A DNA stretch of 64,000 nt from BOG-932 sp965276835 (lineage in GTDB: Bacteria; Pseudomonadota; Alphaproteobacteria; BOG-932; Roseiterribacteraceae): contig OZ255631.1 of the NCBI GenBank assembly GCA_965276835.1, positions 2,542,001 to 2,606,000 on the forward strand. The letters are read 5' to 3'. The notes beneath the pieces are model-generated. The model saw only the letters and a list, made by a program, of their open reading frames with translations. It ran no database searches and was not told the DNA's origin. Each line of letters starts with the position of its first letter. Position 1 is the first letter of the stretch. Positions 8,116-16,884 of the stretch are shown here, in pieces. Both the position numbers and the translations under genes were made by a program.

Positions 8116-8236
8116 CTGTTCCGTCCAGCAGGTCGTGCAAGGAATTTCCTATCATATCAGCAATGGTCGCGCGGATTTCTAGCGCTGCGAGGCACGATCA
8201 ATTGTCCGAATGCGCCCTGCCCGCCTGAAACAGCGG

Positions 8237-8581
8237 TTATTGTTTCGTCGCGGTGAAGCTGCCGGTGAAACCCCGCACGGTGATCTTGCCCTTCATGGCG
8301 GCATCGGATGTGAGCGTCGCGTCGAAGCTGAGCAGCGCCAGCCCGGGATTCCAGCTCCAGAAGACCTTCGGGCCGTTGATCGTCACCGGCGTGAATTCAC
8401 CCAGTCCGGAGTCGTTCTCGCAAGTGCCCAGGACGGTGTCGCCGTCCTTCTTGAAATGACAGGTCGTCTTAATGGAGTTGAAAAAGACGCTCCCGTCGAT
8501 TTTCCACGCACCGGTGATGTCGGCGGCATGAGCCATGCCGGCGACCGCCCACGACAAAACGATCGGCGCAAGCCATTTCAT
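8237..8581 (-). CDS. small exported protein of unknown function
   Basis: 114 residues with a clear signal peptide (hydrophobic residues 3-17, cleavage after AHA near residue 19). The mature part starts ADITGAWKIDG, a pattern of small periplasmic beta-barrel or lipocalin-like proteins (GxW near the N-terminus). Two cysteines (C41 and C54) could form a disulfide. No specific family is recognised. It is in the same direction as, and 15 nt downstream of, the aminopeptidase P gene. Confidence 0.75.
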   Translation of the reverse strand: MKWLAPIVLSWAVAGMAHAADITGAWKIDGSVFFNSIKTTCHFKKDGDTVLGTCENDSGLGEFTPVTINGPKVFWSWNPGLALLSFDATLTSDAAMKGKITVRGFTGSFTATKQ

Positions 8582-8596
8582 CGAAAAATCAGCCCC

Positions 8597-10384
8597 TCAA
8601 AGCGGCGCCGCCGCCTCGGCCAGCCAGACGCGTTCCGGTTCGTCCAGACGGTCGCACAACTCGTCATACACACGGCTATGATAGTCGTTGACCCATTTCC
8701 GTTCGGGCTGGGTCAGCATGGCGACGTCGATCAGGTCGCGGTCGATGGGTGCCAGGGTCAGGGTCTCGAACTCCAGCATCTTGCGCTCGGCATTCGGAAT
8801 TTCGGCTTCCTTGACCAGCACGAGATTCTCGATCCGGATGCCGTATTCGCCGGTTTTGTAATAGCCGGGCTCGTTCGACACGATCATACCGGGCTCCAGC
8901 GGCGCGGCTCCATTCTTGAAGATGCGCTGTGGCCCTTCATGCACCGACAGATAGCTGCCGACGCCGTGGCCGGTGCCGTGGTCATAGTCCAGCCCCGCCT
9001 CCCACAACGGTGCGCGCGCCAGCGCGTCGAGCTGCCCGCCGCTGGTGCCGGCCGGGAAGCGCGCGCTGCCCAGCGCGATATGGCCTTTGAGTACCAGGGT
9101 GAAGTGATGACGCATTGCCTGGGTCGGCTCGCCAAGGGTCATGGTGCGGGTCACATCGGTGGTGGCGTCGAGATACTGCCCGCCGCTGTCCAGCAGATAC
9201 ATCATGCCGGACGCCAACTGCTTGTCCGTCTCAGGCATCGCACGGTAATGGACTATGGCGCCGTGTTCGGCCGCGCCGGATATCGTGTCGAAGCTGGGAC
9301 CCTGCGCCAGTTCCTGGCGCGCGCGGAATTCAGCCAGCTTATCCGCTGCGCCGATTTCCGTCGGTGGCGCGGTTTCCATCGCCTGGTCCAGCCAGGTAAA
9401 GAACTTAACCAGGGCGGCGCCATCGCGCCGATGCGCCTCCCGCGCGCCTTCCATTTCGACAGGATTCTTGATCGCCTTGGGCAGTTGGCACGGATCGACG
9501 CCCGCAGCGATCTTAACCCCGGCCGCCTTCAGCCGGTCCGCCACCCAGAACGGCGTATTTTGCGGGTCGAACCGGACCGATTTACCCATCTTGGAGAGCT
9601 TGTCCAAGGTCGAGCCAAACAGCTCCGGCGCGGCGATGGTAACGCTGTTGCCGAGATGCACCCGCGTTTCCTGGCCGATTTTGCGATCGTCGACGAATAG
9701 AGCGACATGCCCATCGGCCATCAGGATGGCGAAGCTGAGTGGGAGCGGCGCGTTGGGCACGTCGCCGCCACGGATATTGAGCAGCCAAGCAATCGAATCC
9801 GGCTGGGTCAGGACGGTCGCGCCGATGCCGGAGGCGGCAAGATCGCGGCCGATCCGGGTCCGCTTTTCCTCGGAACCCTGGCCCGCGTAGTCCAGCGGAT
9901 GCGGAACGACCGGCGCCAAGGGCGGCGCGGGACGGTCTTTCCAGATCGCATCGATCGGGTTGGTCTTCAGCGCGGTGAACTCGATGCCTGCGGCGGTGAA
10001 TTCGGCCTTCAGCGCCTCTATGGCGGCGGCCGAATGCAGCCAGGGATCGAAACCCACCTGGTCGCCCCTCTTCAGGGTCTTGGTCAGAAACGCGCCGTAA
10101 GGCTCGCCAATCAGGTGGTGGATTTCATACAGATTTTTCGGCGCCTGCTGGGCGGCCTGGAGCGTGTAGCGGCCGTCGACGAACAAAGCCGCCTTATCGA
10201 GCATGACGACTGCCAGCCCGGCCGACCCGGTGAAGCCGGTCAGCCACGACAGGCGTTCCGCCGACGGCGGCACATATTCGCCCAGATGCTCGTCCCCGCG
10301 CGGCACGAGCACGGCGTCGAGCGCCCTGGTCGACATCCACTCACGCAACGCCGCGAGGCGATCGAAAAGTGCGGAATTGGTCAT
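8597..10384 (-). CDS. pepP: aminopeptidase P family Xaa-Pro aminopeptidase (M24B)
   Basis: 595 residues: two creatinase-like N-terminal domains (about 1-300) and a C-terminal pita-bread peptidase. The dinuclear metal ligands are all present: D399 (LLDSGGQY), D410 (TTDVTRT), H473 (GTGHGVG), E505 (SNEPGYY) and E519 (RIEN). The length fits the large, three-domain aminopeptidase P known from eukaryotic cytosol and many proteobacteria. It removes N-terminal residues preceding proline. I chose ATG 10384 because it forms an ATGA overlap with prmA; a further upstream start would lie inside prmA. Confidence 0.92.
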   Translation of the reverse strand: MTNSALFDRLAALREWMSTRALDAVLVPRGDEHLGEYVPPSAERLSWLTGFTGSAGLAVVMLDKAALFVDGRYTLQAAQQAPKNLYEIHHLIGEPYGAFLTKTLKRGDQVGFDPWLHSAAAIEALKAEFTAAGIEFTALKTNPIDAIWKDRPAPPLAPVVPHPLDYAGQGSEEKRTRIGRDLAASGIGATVLTQPDSIAWLLNIRGGDVPNAPLPLSFAILMADGHVALFVDDRKIGQETRVHLGNSVTIAAPELFGSTLDKLSKMGKSVRFDPQNTPFWVADRLKAAGVKIAAGVDPCQLPKAIKNPVEMEGAREAHRRDGAALVKFFTWLDQAMETAPPTEIGAADKLAEFRARQELAQGPSFDTISGAAEHGAIVHYRAMPETDKQLASGMMYLLDSGGQYLDATTDVTRTMTLGEPTQAMRHHFTLVLKGHIALGSARFPAGTSGGQLDALARAPLWEAGLDYDHGTGHGVGSYLSVHEGPQRIFKNGAAPLEPGMIVSNEPGYYKTGEYGIRIENLVLVKEAEIPNAERKMLEFETLTLAPIDRDLIDVAMLTQPERKWVNDYHSRVYDELCDRLDEPERVWLAEAAAPL

Positions 10385-11280
10385 GGTTGCCTCAATATCA
10401 AAGTGGTCCACTCGCCGATCGGCTTGCGGCCGACCAGCCGCAGACCCACCGCCTTATGCGCCCCGAGTACGGCCCGTTCCTGCCGGCTGAGCAGCCCGGA
10501 CAGGATCGCCGTGCCACCCGGTTTCAGCCGCCGCGCCAGATGCGGGGCCATGCCGATCAAAGGGCGCGCCAATATGTTGGCAATAATCACATCGAAACGC
10601 GGGCCGCGCGCCGCAAGGGGGCTGTGGTAACCGTTGCCCTGCACGGCACGAATATGGTCCGCCACACCGTTCAGCTTGGCATTGATGGCCGCCACGCGTG
10701 CCGACTCCGCATCGATGTCGACCGCCGCGATCCGCGCCCGTGGAAACAATTTCGCCATGCCGACCGACAGGATGCCCGACCCAGTGCCCATATCCAGCAC
10801 GCGCGCGATATTCGGGCCACGCCGGGCAAGGTCCGCCATGGCCAACAGGCAACCCTCGGTCGTGGCGTGCTCGCCCGAGCCAAAGGCAGTGGCGGCGTCG
10901 ATCAGCAGCGAGAGCGCGCCACCCGGCGCCGGGGGAATATGCGACCCGTGGACGAAGAAACGGCCGATATGGCGCGCCGGAAATCCGGCATAAGCCTCAG
11001 CAAGCCAGTCCGAAGGCGGCAAAGGGGCAATATCGAGTTGCGGCTCCTGCACGTTGCCCGACGCCGCGATCAGCGCCAGACCGGTTGCGATGGCGACCTC
11101 GTCGGGCGGCGCGCGATAGAGCGCTGTGATTAGCCACCCGATCTCGCCGGTTTCGGCGTCCTTGTCCTCAAAGACCGAAAGACCGACGGCGTCGCGGTCT
11201 AAAAAGTCGGCAAACGGTTCCACCGGCACCCTGCCGAGCTTGACCTTCGCCTGCCAAATACCTGATCCGATTTCACGCAT
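10381..11280 (-). CDS. prmA: ribosomal protein L11 methyltransferase
   Basis: 299 residues from ATG 11280. The C-terminal half is a class I SAM methyltransferase with FGSGEHATTEG and LDMGTGSGILSVG (the SAM loop) and NILARPLIG in place of the usual NILA substrate motif. The N-terminal part is the L11-binding domain. It trimethylates ribosomal protein L11 in the cytosol. It overlaps pepP by 4 nt. Divergent from cstA with about 115 bp between. Confidence 0.9.
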   Translation of the reverse strand: MREIGSGIWQAKVKLGRVPVEPFADFLDRDAVGLSVFEDKDAETGEIGWLITALYRAPPDEVAIATGLALIAASGNVQEPQLDIAPLPPSDWLAEAYAGFPARHIGRFFVHGSHIPPAPGGALSLLIDAATAFGSGEHATTEGCLLAMADLARRGPNIARVLDMGTGSGILSVGMAKLFPRARIAAVDIDAESARVAAINAKLNGVADHIRAVQGNGYHSPLAARGPRFDVIIANILARPLIGMAPHLARRLKPGGTAILSGLLSRQERAVLGAHKAVGLRLVGRKPIGEWTTLILRQP

Positions 11281-11396
11281 GATGATGAGCTTATAGCGTT
11301 TCCCGCCGCGCATCATAGAGCGCGGCGATTCCAAGTGATTGTCGCTTTTCCCGCGGGATATGATCTAACACTATACGCTGAAAGCGGGAGGGATTC

Positions 11397-13457
11397 TTGA
11401 GCACGATAGCGAAAATCGGCTGGGTCGTCGTGGCGGCGCTGGGTGCGACCGCCTTCGCCACGCTGGCGCTGGTGCGGGGCGAGCATGTCAACGCCGCCTG
11501 GATGGTCACCGCCGCCTTGGCGACCTATGCGTTGGGCTATCGCTTCTATTCCAAATTCATTGCCGACCGGGTGCTGGACCTCGATGCAACACGGATTACG
11601 CCGGCGGTGCGTCATGAGGACGGGCTGGATTACGTCCCGACCAACCGGTTCGTGCTGTTCGGCCACCATTTCGCGGCCATCGCCGGTGCGGGACCGTTGG
11701 TTGGCCCCGTGCTCGCGGCGCAGATGGGCTATCTGCCGGGTACGCTTTGGATCCTCGTCGGAGTGGTCTTTGCCGGCGCGGTACAGGATTTCATCATCCT
11801 GGTTCTATCGTCGCGCCGAGACGGGCGCTCGTTGGGCGACATCATTCGTGCTGAACTTGGGCCGGCGGCGGGCGTGGTGGCATCCGTCGGCATCGCCATG
11901 ATCATGATCATCCTGCTGGCTGTGCTGGGCCTGGTGGTGATCAAGGCGCTGGCCGGCAGCCCATGGGGTGCGTTTACAGTACTGGCGACGATCCCGATTG
12001 CCTTGCTGATGGGCCTTTACGGCCGGTATCTGCGCCCGGGGCGGATCGGCGAGGTGTCATTGATCGGCGTCGCCCTGCTGTTCGCTGGCATTATCTATGG
12101 CCGCACCGTTGCCGAGACGCCGTCTCTGGCCGCGGTCTTTACCTTCGACGGAACGACCTTGGCCTGGTTCCTGATCTTCTATGGCTTCATCGCCGCCGTT
12201 CTGCCGGTATGGATGATCCTGGCGCCGCGCGATTACCTATCGACCTTCCTGAAGATCGGCACCATCGTCGCGCTCGCCGTCGGCATCCTGGTGATGATGC
12301 CGAACCTGCAGATGCCGGCGGTGACCAAATTCGTCGACGGCACGGGCCCAGTCTTTACCGGCAATCTGTTCCCCTTCCTGTTCATCACAATCGCCTGCGG
12401 CGCCGTCTCCGGCTTTCACGCGCTGGTAGCGTCCGGCACCACGCCGAAGATGCTGGAGAACGAGACCCAGGCGCGGTTCATCGGCTATGGCGCGATGCTG
12501 GCCGAATCCGGTGTCGCCATCATGGCGATGATCGCCGCAAGCATGCTGGACCCCGGCGTCTATTTCGCTATGAACAGCCCGGCCGCCGTTATCGGGACGA
12601 CCGCTGACCACGCGGCGCAGGTGATCTCAAGCTGGGGCTTCGCCATCGACGGCGCGACGATCACCCGGACGGCACACGATATCGGCGAGAACACCGTCAT
12701 GTCCCGCTCCGGCGGCGCGCCCACTTTCGCCGTCGGCATGGCGCATATCCTGGCCGGCGCGGTCGGCGGCAAGGCGATGATGGCCTACTGGTATCATTTC
12801 GGCATCCTGTTCGAGGCCTTGTTCATCCTGACGACAATCGACGCCGGCACCCGCGTTGCGCGCTTCATGCTGCAGGACTTTATCGGCATGGCGATTCCCG
12901 CCTTCCGCGACACCAGATCCTGGATCGCCAACGTGACCGCGACTGGACTGACCGTCGCCGGCTGGGGCGCTATTCTCTATCAGGGCGTGATCGACCCACT
13001 GGGCGGCATCAACACGCTGTGGCCGCTATTCGGCATCGCCAACCAAATGCTTGCGGCCTTGGCGCTGACCGCCGCGACTGTCGTTTTGTGCAAGATGAAG
13101 CGGGACCGGCTTGCCTGGGTTACCAGCCTCCCGACTGCGTGGCTGCTGGTCTGCACCTTGACTGCGGGCTGGGAGAAATTGTTCCACCCCAGCCCGGCCA
13201 TCGGCTTTCTGGCACATGCCCAGAAATTCGCCGACGCAACCGCAGCCGGCAATATTCTGGCGCCGGCGATTTCGATGACGGAAATGAACCGGATCGTGAT
13301 GAACGATCGTATCGACGCCGTGCTGTGTGCATTGTTCATGGCGGTCGTGGTCGCGACCGCCGCTTTCGGTATCGCCGCGATCATGCGGGCGCGCAAGAAT
13401 CCGGCTGCCACGGCACGCGAGGTTGAACGCGATCCGATCCGGGTCAGCCATGCTTGA
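11397..13457 (+). CDS. cstA: carbon starvation protein CstA (peptide/pyruvate transporter)
   Basis: 686 residues with about 16-18 membrane helices. The N-terminal HFAAIAGAGPLVGPVLAAQMG and the later ACGAVSGFHALVASGTTPK are signature segments of the CstA family, which imports pyruvate and possibly peptides when carbon is scarce. The start is TTG at 11397 preceded by AGCGGGAGGG, a strong ribosome binding site. It overlaps the small ybdD-like gene that normally accompanies cstA. Confidence 0.95.
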   Translation: MSTIAKIGWVVVAALGATAFATLALVRGEHVNAAWMVTAALATYALGYRFYSKFIADRVLDLDATRITPAVRHEDGLDYVPTNRFVLFGHHFAAIAGAGPLVGPVLAAQMGYLPGTLWILVGVVFAGAVQDFIILVLSSRRDGRSLGDIIRAELGPAAGVVASVGIAMIMIILLAVLGLVVIKALAGSPWGAFTVLATIPIALLMGLYGRYLRPGRIGEVSLIGVALLFAGIIYGRTVAETPSLAAVFTFDGTTLAWFLIFYGFIAAVLPVWMILAPRDYLSTFLKIGTIVALAVGILVMMPNLQMPAVTKFVDGTGPVFTGNLFPFLFITIACGAVSGFHALVASGTTPKMLENETQARFIGYGAMLAESGVAIMAMIAASMLDPGVYFAMNSPAAVIGTTADHAAQVISSWGFAIDGATITRTAHDIGENTVMSRSGGAPTFAVGMAHILAGAVGGKAMMAYWYHFGILFEALFILTTIDAGTRVARFMLQDFIGMAIPAFRDTRSWIANVTATGLTVAGWGAILYQGVIDPLGGINTLWPLFGIANQMLAALALTAATVVLCKMKRDRLAWVTSLPTAWLLVCTLTAGWEKLFHPSPAIGFLAHAQKFADATAAGNILAPAISMTEMNRIVMNDRIDAVLCALFMAVVVATAAFGIAAIMRARKNPAATAREVERDPIRVSHA

Positions 13458-13659
13458 GCAATGGCTCCGAATCCTTCGCACTGTGGCGCGCCGTTTTCGC
13501 GAAACCGCGCATCTGATGGTCGGCCTACCGGACTATCAGCGCTATCGGCTGCATGTGGAATCCCATCACCCCGACACACCGCCGATGAGCCACACGGAAT
13601 TCGTCCGCGAGACCATGGCACGCCGTTATGGCGGCAAGGGAGCCGGTCGTTGCTGCTAG
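13450..13659 (+). CDS. ybdD: YbdD/YjiX family small protein
   Basis: 69 residues with the conserved GLPDYQRYRLHVESHHPD and MSHTEFVRETMARRYGG of the YbdD/YjiX family. Members are encoded directly after cstA or btsT and are needed for, or modulate, the transporter. The ATG at 13450 overlaps the end of cstA by 8 nt. It ends GRCC, two adjacent cysteines that could bind metal, although this is only a guess. Confidence 0.93.
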   Translation: MLEQWLRILRTVARRFRETAHLMVGLPDYQRYRLHVESHHPDTPPMSHTEFVRETMARRYGGKGAGRCC

Positions 13660-13764
13660 GGCCCGGTCACGCAAATTGTTGCCATGCCAGCGGCGGCGAG
13701 TAAGTTGACCTGCGATCTCCGCCCAGAATCGGGCCTTAAGGCGTTGCGTAATGGAAAGGCGTAG

Positions 13765-14214
13765 ATGCCCGCGCTGAATATTAACGGCAAAGAGCACACG
13801 ATCGACGCCGACCAAAACATGCCGTTGCTGTGGGTCATCCGCGACATCGTCGGCCTGACCGGGACCAAATATGGCTGCGGCATCGGCGAATGCGGGTCCT
13901 GCACGGTTCATGTCGGCGGCAAGGCGATGCGCGCCTGCAAGGTCACGCTGGCTGAGGCCACGGGCCACGACATCACGACAATCGAGGGAATCGCAGACAG
14001 CCACATTATCCTCAAGGCGTTCGCCCAATTGAATGTGCCGGCCTGCGGTTTCTGCACGCCGGGCCAGATCATGCAGGCCGTCGCGTTGCTGAAGCAGAAG
14101 GCCGACCCGGAGGACGACGAAATCCTCGACGCGATGTCCGCGGTGCTTTGCCGCTGCGGAGCCTATTCCCGGATTCTTGCCGCTGTACGAGCCGCCATCG
14201 GGGCCGCTCGTTGA
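13765..14214 (+). CDS. iorA: molybdenum hydroxylase, [2Fe-2S] small subunit (IorA-like)
   Basis: 149 residues with both [2Fe-2S] clusters of the xanthine-oxidase family. The plant-type cluster uses C38, C43, C46 and C58 (GCGIGECGSCTVH). The second uses C94, C97, C129 and C131 (ACGFCTPG and LCRCG). It passes electrons from the molybdenum subunit encoded next. Named after isoquinoline 1-oxidoreductase by similarity; the natural substrate is probably an N-heterocycle or an aldehyde. There is no FAD subunit, as usual for the IorAB group. Confidence 0.9.
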   Translation: MPALNINGKEHTIDADQNMPLLWVIRDIVGLTGTKYGCGIGECGSCTVHVGGKAMRACKVTLAEATGHDITTIEGIADSHIILKAFAQLNVPACGFCTPGQIMQAVALLKQKADPEDDEILDAMSAVLCRCGAYSRILAAVRAAIGAAR

Positions 14215-16541
14215 TCCGTGTCGTTAAGCTATCGCGCAGAGAGCTTCTGAAGGCCGCCGGTATCGCCGCTCCCGGGCTGGCGCTTGGTTTCTATGTACCG
14301 ACCGGCCGAACCGCCACTGCTGCCGGCGATACGATATTCGCGCCCAATGTCTTCCTGTCGATGGACACGGCCGGGGTCGTCACCTTGACCGTGACCCGTG
14401 TCGAGCTCGGTCAAGGCATCCGCACGGCTGTTGCCATGCTAATGGCGGACGAGATGGCAGCGGCTTGGCCAAAGGTCATCGTCAAACAGGCGGACGGCGA
14501 CCCGAAATATGGCGACCAGGACACTGACGGATCCCGCAGCGTCCGCCTGGTTTATAAGCCGCTCCGCATCGCGGCGGCCACGGCGCGACAAATGCTGGAG
14601 GCTGCGGCGGCCCAGCAGTGGCGCGCCGCCATCGCCGACTGCCGTGCGGTCGACCATAAGGTGATCCACGTTCCGACCGCCCGTGTTCTCGACTATGAGC
14701 AGCTGGTCGGCACAGCGGCGACCCTACCGGTTCCCAATCCCGACAAATTACGCCTCGAGGACGTCAGCTCACGCCGCTATGTCGGCCACGCGGTTCCGAA
14801 TATCGACCAGAGCGCCATGATCCACGGCAAGGTGCCGTTCGGCGCGGATACGCAGGTTTCCAACCTCAAATATGCCTCGATCGAGCGCTGCCCGGTTTAT
14901 GGCGGCAAGGTGAAGTCCTTCGATCCGGCAGGTGCGCTGGCCGTACGCGGCGTTGAAAAGGTTGTCGAGATTCCCGCGACACCGCCGCCGACCGGCCATT
15001 TGCCGCTGGGCGGCATTGCCGTTATCGCTTCCAACAGCTGGGCAGCGATCCAGGGCCGGAAGAAGCTCAAGATCGAATGGAATCTTGGTCCGAACGCCAA
15101 TCACGATTCGACGATCCACCGGACGGAGCTTGAGGCTGCGGCGCGCAAGACTGGCAAGGCCGTACGCAACCAGGGCAATTTCGACGTCGCCTATAGCAAT
15201 GCGGCGGTCAAGGTCACCGGCGAGTATTTCGTGCCATATCAGGCGCACGCGACGATGGAACCGCCAAGCGCCGTGGCAATTTACGAGGGCGGAAAGCTGG
15301 CGATCGTCGCCTCTACCCAGAACCCACAAGGCGCCCGTACCGTGCTGGCGCAATATCTGGACATGAAAGAGGCGGACGTCGCTGTCCGCCCGACCTTTGC
15401 CGGCAACGGCTTCGGACGCAAAGCGATGCACGATTTCGTCTGCGAGGCCGGGTGGCTGTCCAAGGCGCTGAACGCCAAGGTCAAAGTGATGTGGACGCGC
15501 GAGGACGACATCCAGCACGATTATTACTATCCGATCAGCGCCCAACGGCTGGACGGCGGGGTCGACAAGAACGGCCTGCCAATCGCTTGGCGGCATCGGA
15601 CGGTATTTCCTTCACTCGCGAACACCTTCCACGCCGACCAGATCCTGCCCGACGCAGCGCAGCTTGGGCAGGGCGTTACGGATATGCCTTACGCCATCGC
15701 CAATCTGCGCTGCGAGGTGGCCGCGCCAGCCGCGCATGTGCGCCTGGGGCCGCATCGCGGCGGCTTAAGCCTCAGCCACGCCTTCGCCCAATGCTCGTTC
15801 ATGGATGAACTGGCGGCGGCGGCGGGCAAGGACGCGGCAAATTTTCTGTTCTCGAACTTCGCCGGACCCAGAAAGATCGATCTAAAGGCCCTGAATGTCG
15901 ACTATCCGAACTACGGCGCGTCGATCGACGACTACCCACTGGACGTCAACCGGCTGCAGAACGTGCTGCAATTCGCCATGGACCGGTCTGGCTGGGGCGA
16001 ACCGCTGTTGCCTCGCCAGGGCCGCGGTATCGCAATCCATCGCAGTTTCCTGAGCTATGCCGCGGCGGTGATCGTCGTGACCGTCGATCCCGACGGCAAG
16101 ATTACCGTGCCGCGGGTCGACCTGGTGATCGACTGCGGTGAGGTGATCGACCCCGATCGCGTGAAGGCGCTGATGGAGGATTCGATCCTCTATGGGCTGT
16201 CCTTTGCGCTTTATGGCGGCGTCACGATCAAGAACGGCGCGGTCGAACAAGGCAATTTCGATCAGATAAAGCTGGCCCGGGCCGGCATCACCCCCGAGAT
16301 GCATATCCAGGTGATCCCGAGCACCGTGGCGCCGACCGGTGCCGGCGATCCCGGTGTGCCGATCATCGCGCCAGCTTTGTGCAACGCCATCTTCGCCGCC
16401 ACCGGAAAACGCATCCGCGCCCTGCCGATCGACACTGAGCTGTTGAAAGACGCGCCCGGGGAGCACAAAAGCGCACCCGCACCCACCGAGCCGCTTCCCG
16501 GCACGCCAGTACCTCAGGCGCCGCTGCCGAAGAACGGTTAG
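14211..16541 (+). CDS. iorB: molybdenum hydroxylase, large subunit with Tat signal (IorB-like)
   Basis: 776 residues from TTG 14211, which overlaps the iorA stop (TTGA). The N-terminus KLSRRELLKAAGIAAPGLALGF is a twin-arginine signal, so the folded enzyme is exported to the periplasm, probably carrying the signal-less small subunit along. The body belongs to the xanthine-oxidase superfamily and binds the molybdenum-cytosine-dinucleotide cofactor; segments such as ATMEPPSAVA and PTGAGDPGVPI are typical. No cytochrome or XdhC-like chaperone gene is adjacent. It ends in a Pro-rich tail overlapping the convergent ferredoxin gene by 4 nt. Confidence 0.9.
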   Translation: MIRVVKLSRRELLKAAGIAAPGLALGFYVPTGRTATAAGDTIFAPNVFLSMDTAGVVTLTVTRVELGQGIRTAVAMLMADEMAAAWPKVIVKQADGDPKYGDQDTDGSRSVRLVYKPLRIAAATARQMLEAAAAQQWRAAIADCRAVDHKVIHVPTARVLDYEQLVGTAATLPVPNPDKLRLEDVSSRRYVGHAVPNIDQSAMIHGKVPFGADTQVSNLKYASIERCPVYGGKVKSFDPAGALAVRGVEKVVEIPATPPPTGHLPLGGIAVIASNSWAAIQGRKKLKIEWNLGPNANHDSTIHRTELEAAARKTGKAVRNQGNFDVAYSNAAVKVTGEYFVPYQAHATMEPPSAVAIYEGGKLAIVASTQNPQGARTVLAQYLDMKEADVAVRPTFAGNGFGRKAMHDFVCEAGWLSKALNAKVKVMWTREDDIQHDYYYPISAQRLDGGVDKNGLPIAWRHRTVFPSLANTFHADQILPDAAQLGQGVTDMPYAIANLRCEVAAPAAHVRLGPHRGGLSLSHAFAQCSFMDELAAAAGKDAANFLFSNFAGPRKIDLKALNVDYPNYGASIDDYPLDVNRLQNVLQFAMDRSGWGEPLLPRQGRGIAIHRSFLSYAAAVIVVTVDPDGKITVPRVDLVIDCGEVIDPDRVKALMEDSILYGLSFALYGGVTIKNGAVEQGNFDQIKLARAGITPEMHIQVIPSTVAPTGAGDPGVPIIAPALCNAIFAATGKRIRALPIDTELLKDAPGEHKSAPAPTEPLPGTPVPQAPLPKNG

Positions 16542-16873
16542 ACCCCCGGCTGATACCGCGGCAGGTGAATGATCAGCCCGTCCAAATCGGCCGACATCTT
16601 GATCTGGCAGGCGAGCCGACTGGCAGGGCGAACATCCGCCCTGGCGTCGAGCGCCTCCAGCACGGCGCCTTCATCGTCCGACGGCGGGCCGGCGCGATCC
16701 GTCCAGGCATCGTCGACGACGACATGGCAAGTGCCGCACATCATGCTGCCGCCACAGATCGCGACGATGCCGTCGATATCGTTCGCACGCGCCGTCTGCA
16801 TAACCGATTGGCCGTCCGTCGCATCCGCCACCGTGACAGTTCCGTCGGGCGCCATATAGTTTATTGTCGGCAA
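16538..16873 (-). CDS. [2Fe-2S] ferredoxin (adrenodoxin type)
   Basis: 111 residues. Cluster ligands are C40, C46, C49 and C89 (CGGSMMCGTCH and LACQIK), the spacing of vertebrate-type and P450 redox-partner ferredoxins. I chose TTG 16873, which gives MPTINYMAPDG, the normal N-terminus, with GGAG 7 nt upstream; the first ATG would cut off the first beta strand. It lies 11 nt downstream of the cytochrome P450 gene in the same direction and is almost certainly its electron donor. Confidence 0.9.
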   Translation of the reverse strand: MPTINYMAPDGTVTVADATDGQSVMQTARANDIDGIVAICGGSMMCGTCHVVVDDAWTDRAGPPSDDEGAVLEALDARADVRPASRLACQIKMSADLDGLIIHLPRYQPGV

Positions 16874-16884
16874 AGACGGTCTCC

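Noticed and set aside
8210..9700. 496-residue open frame opposite pepP
   Set aside because: Covers the aminopeptidase P metal-ligand region on the other strand; no start signal or family features.
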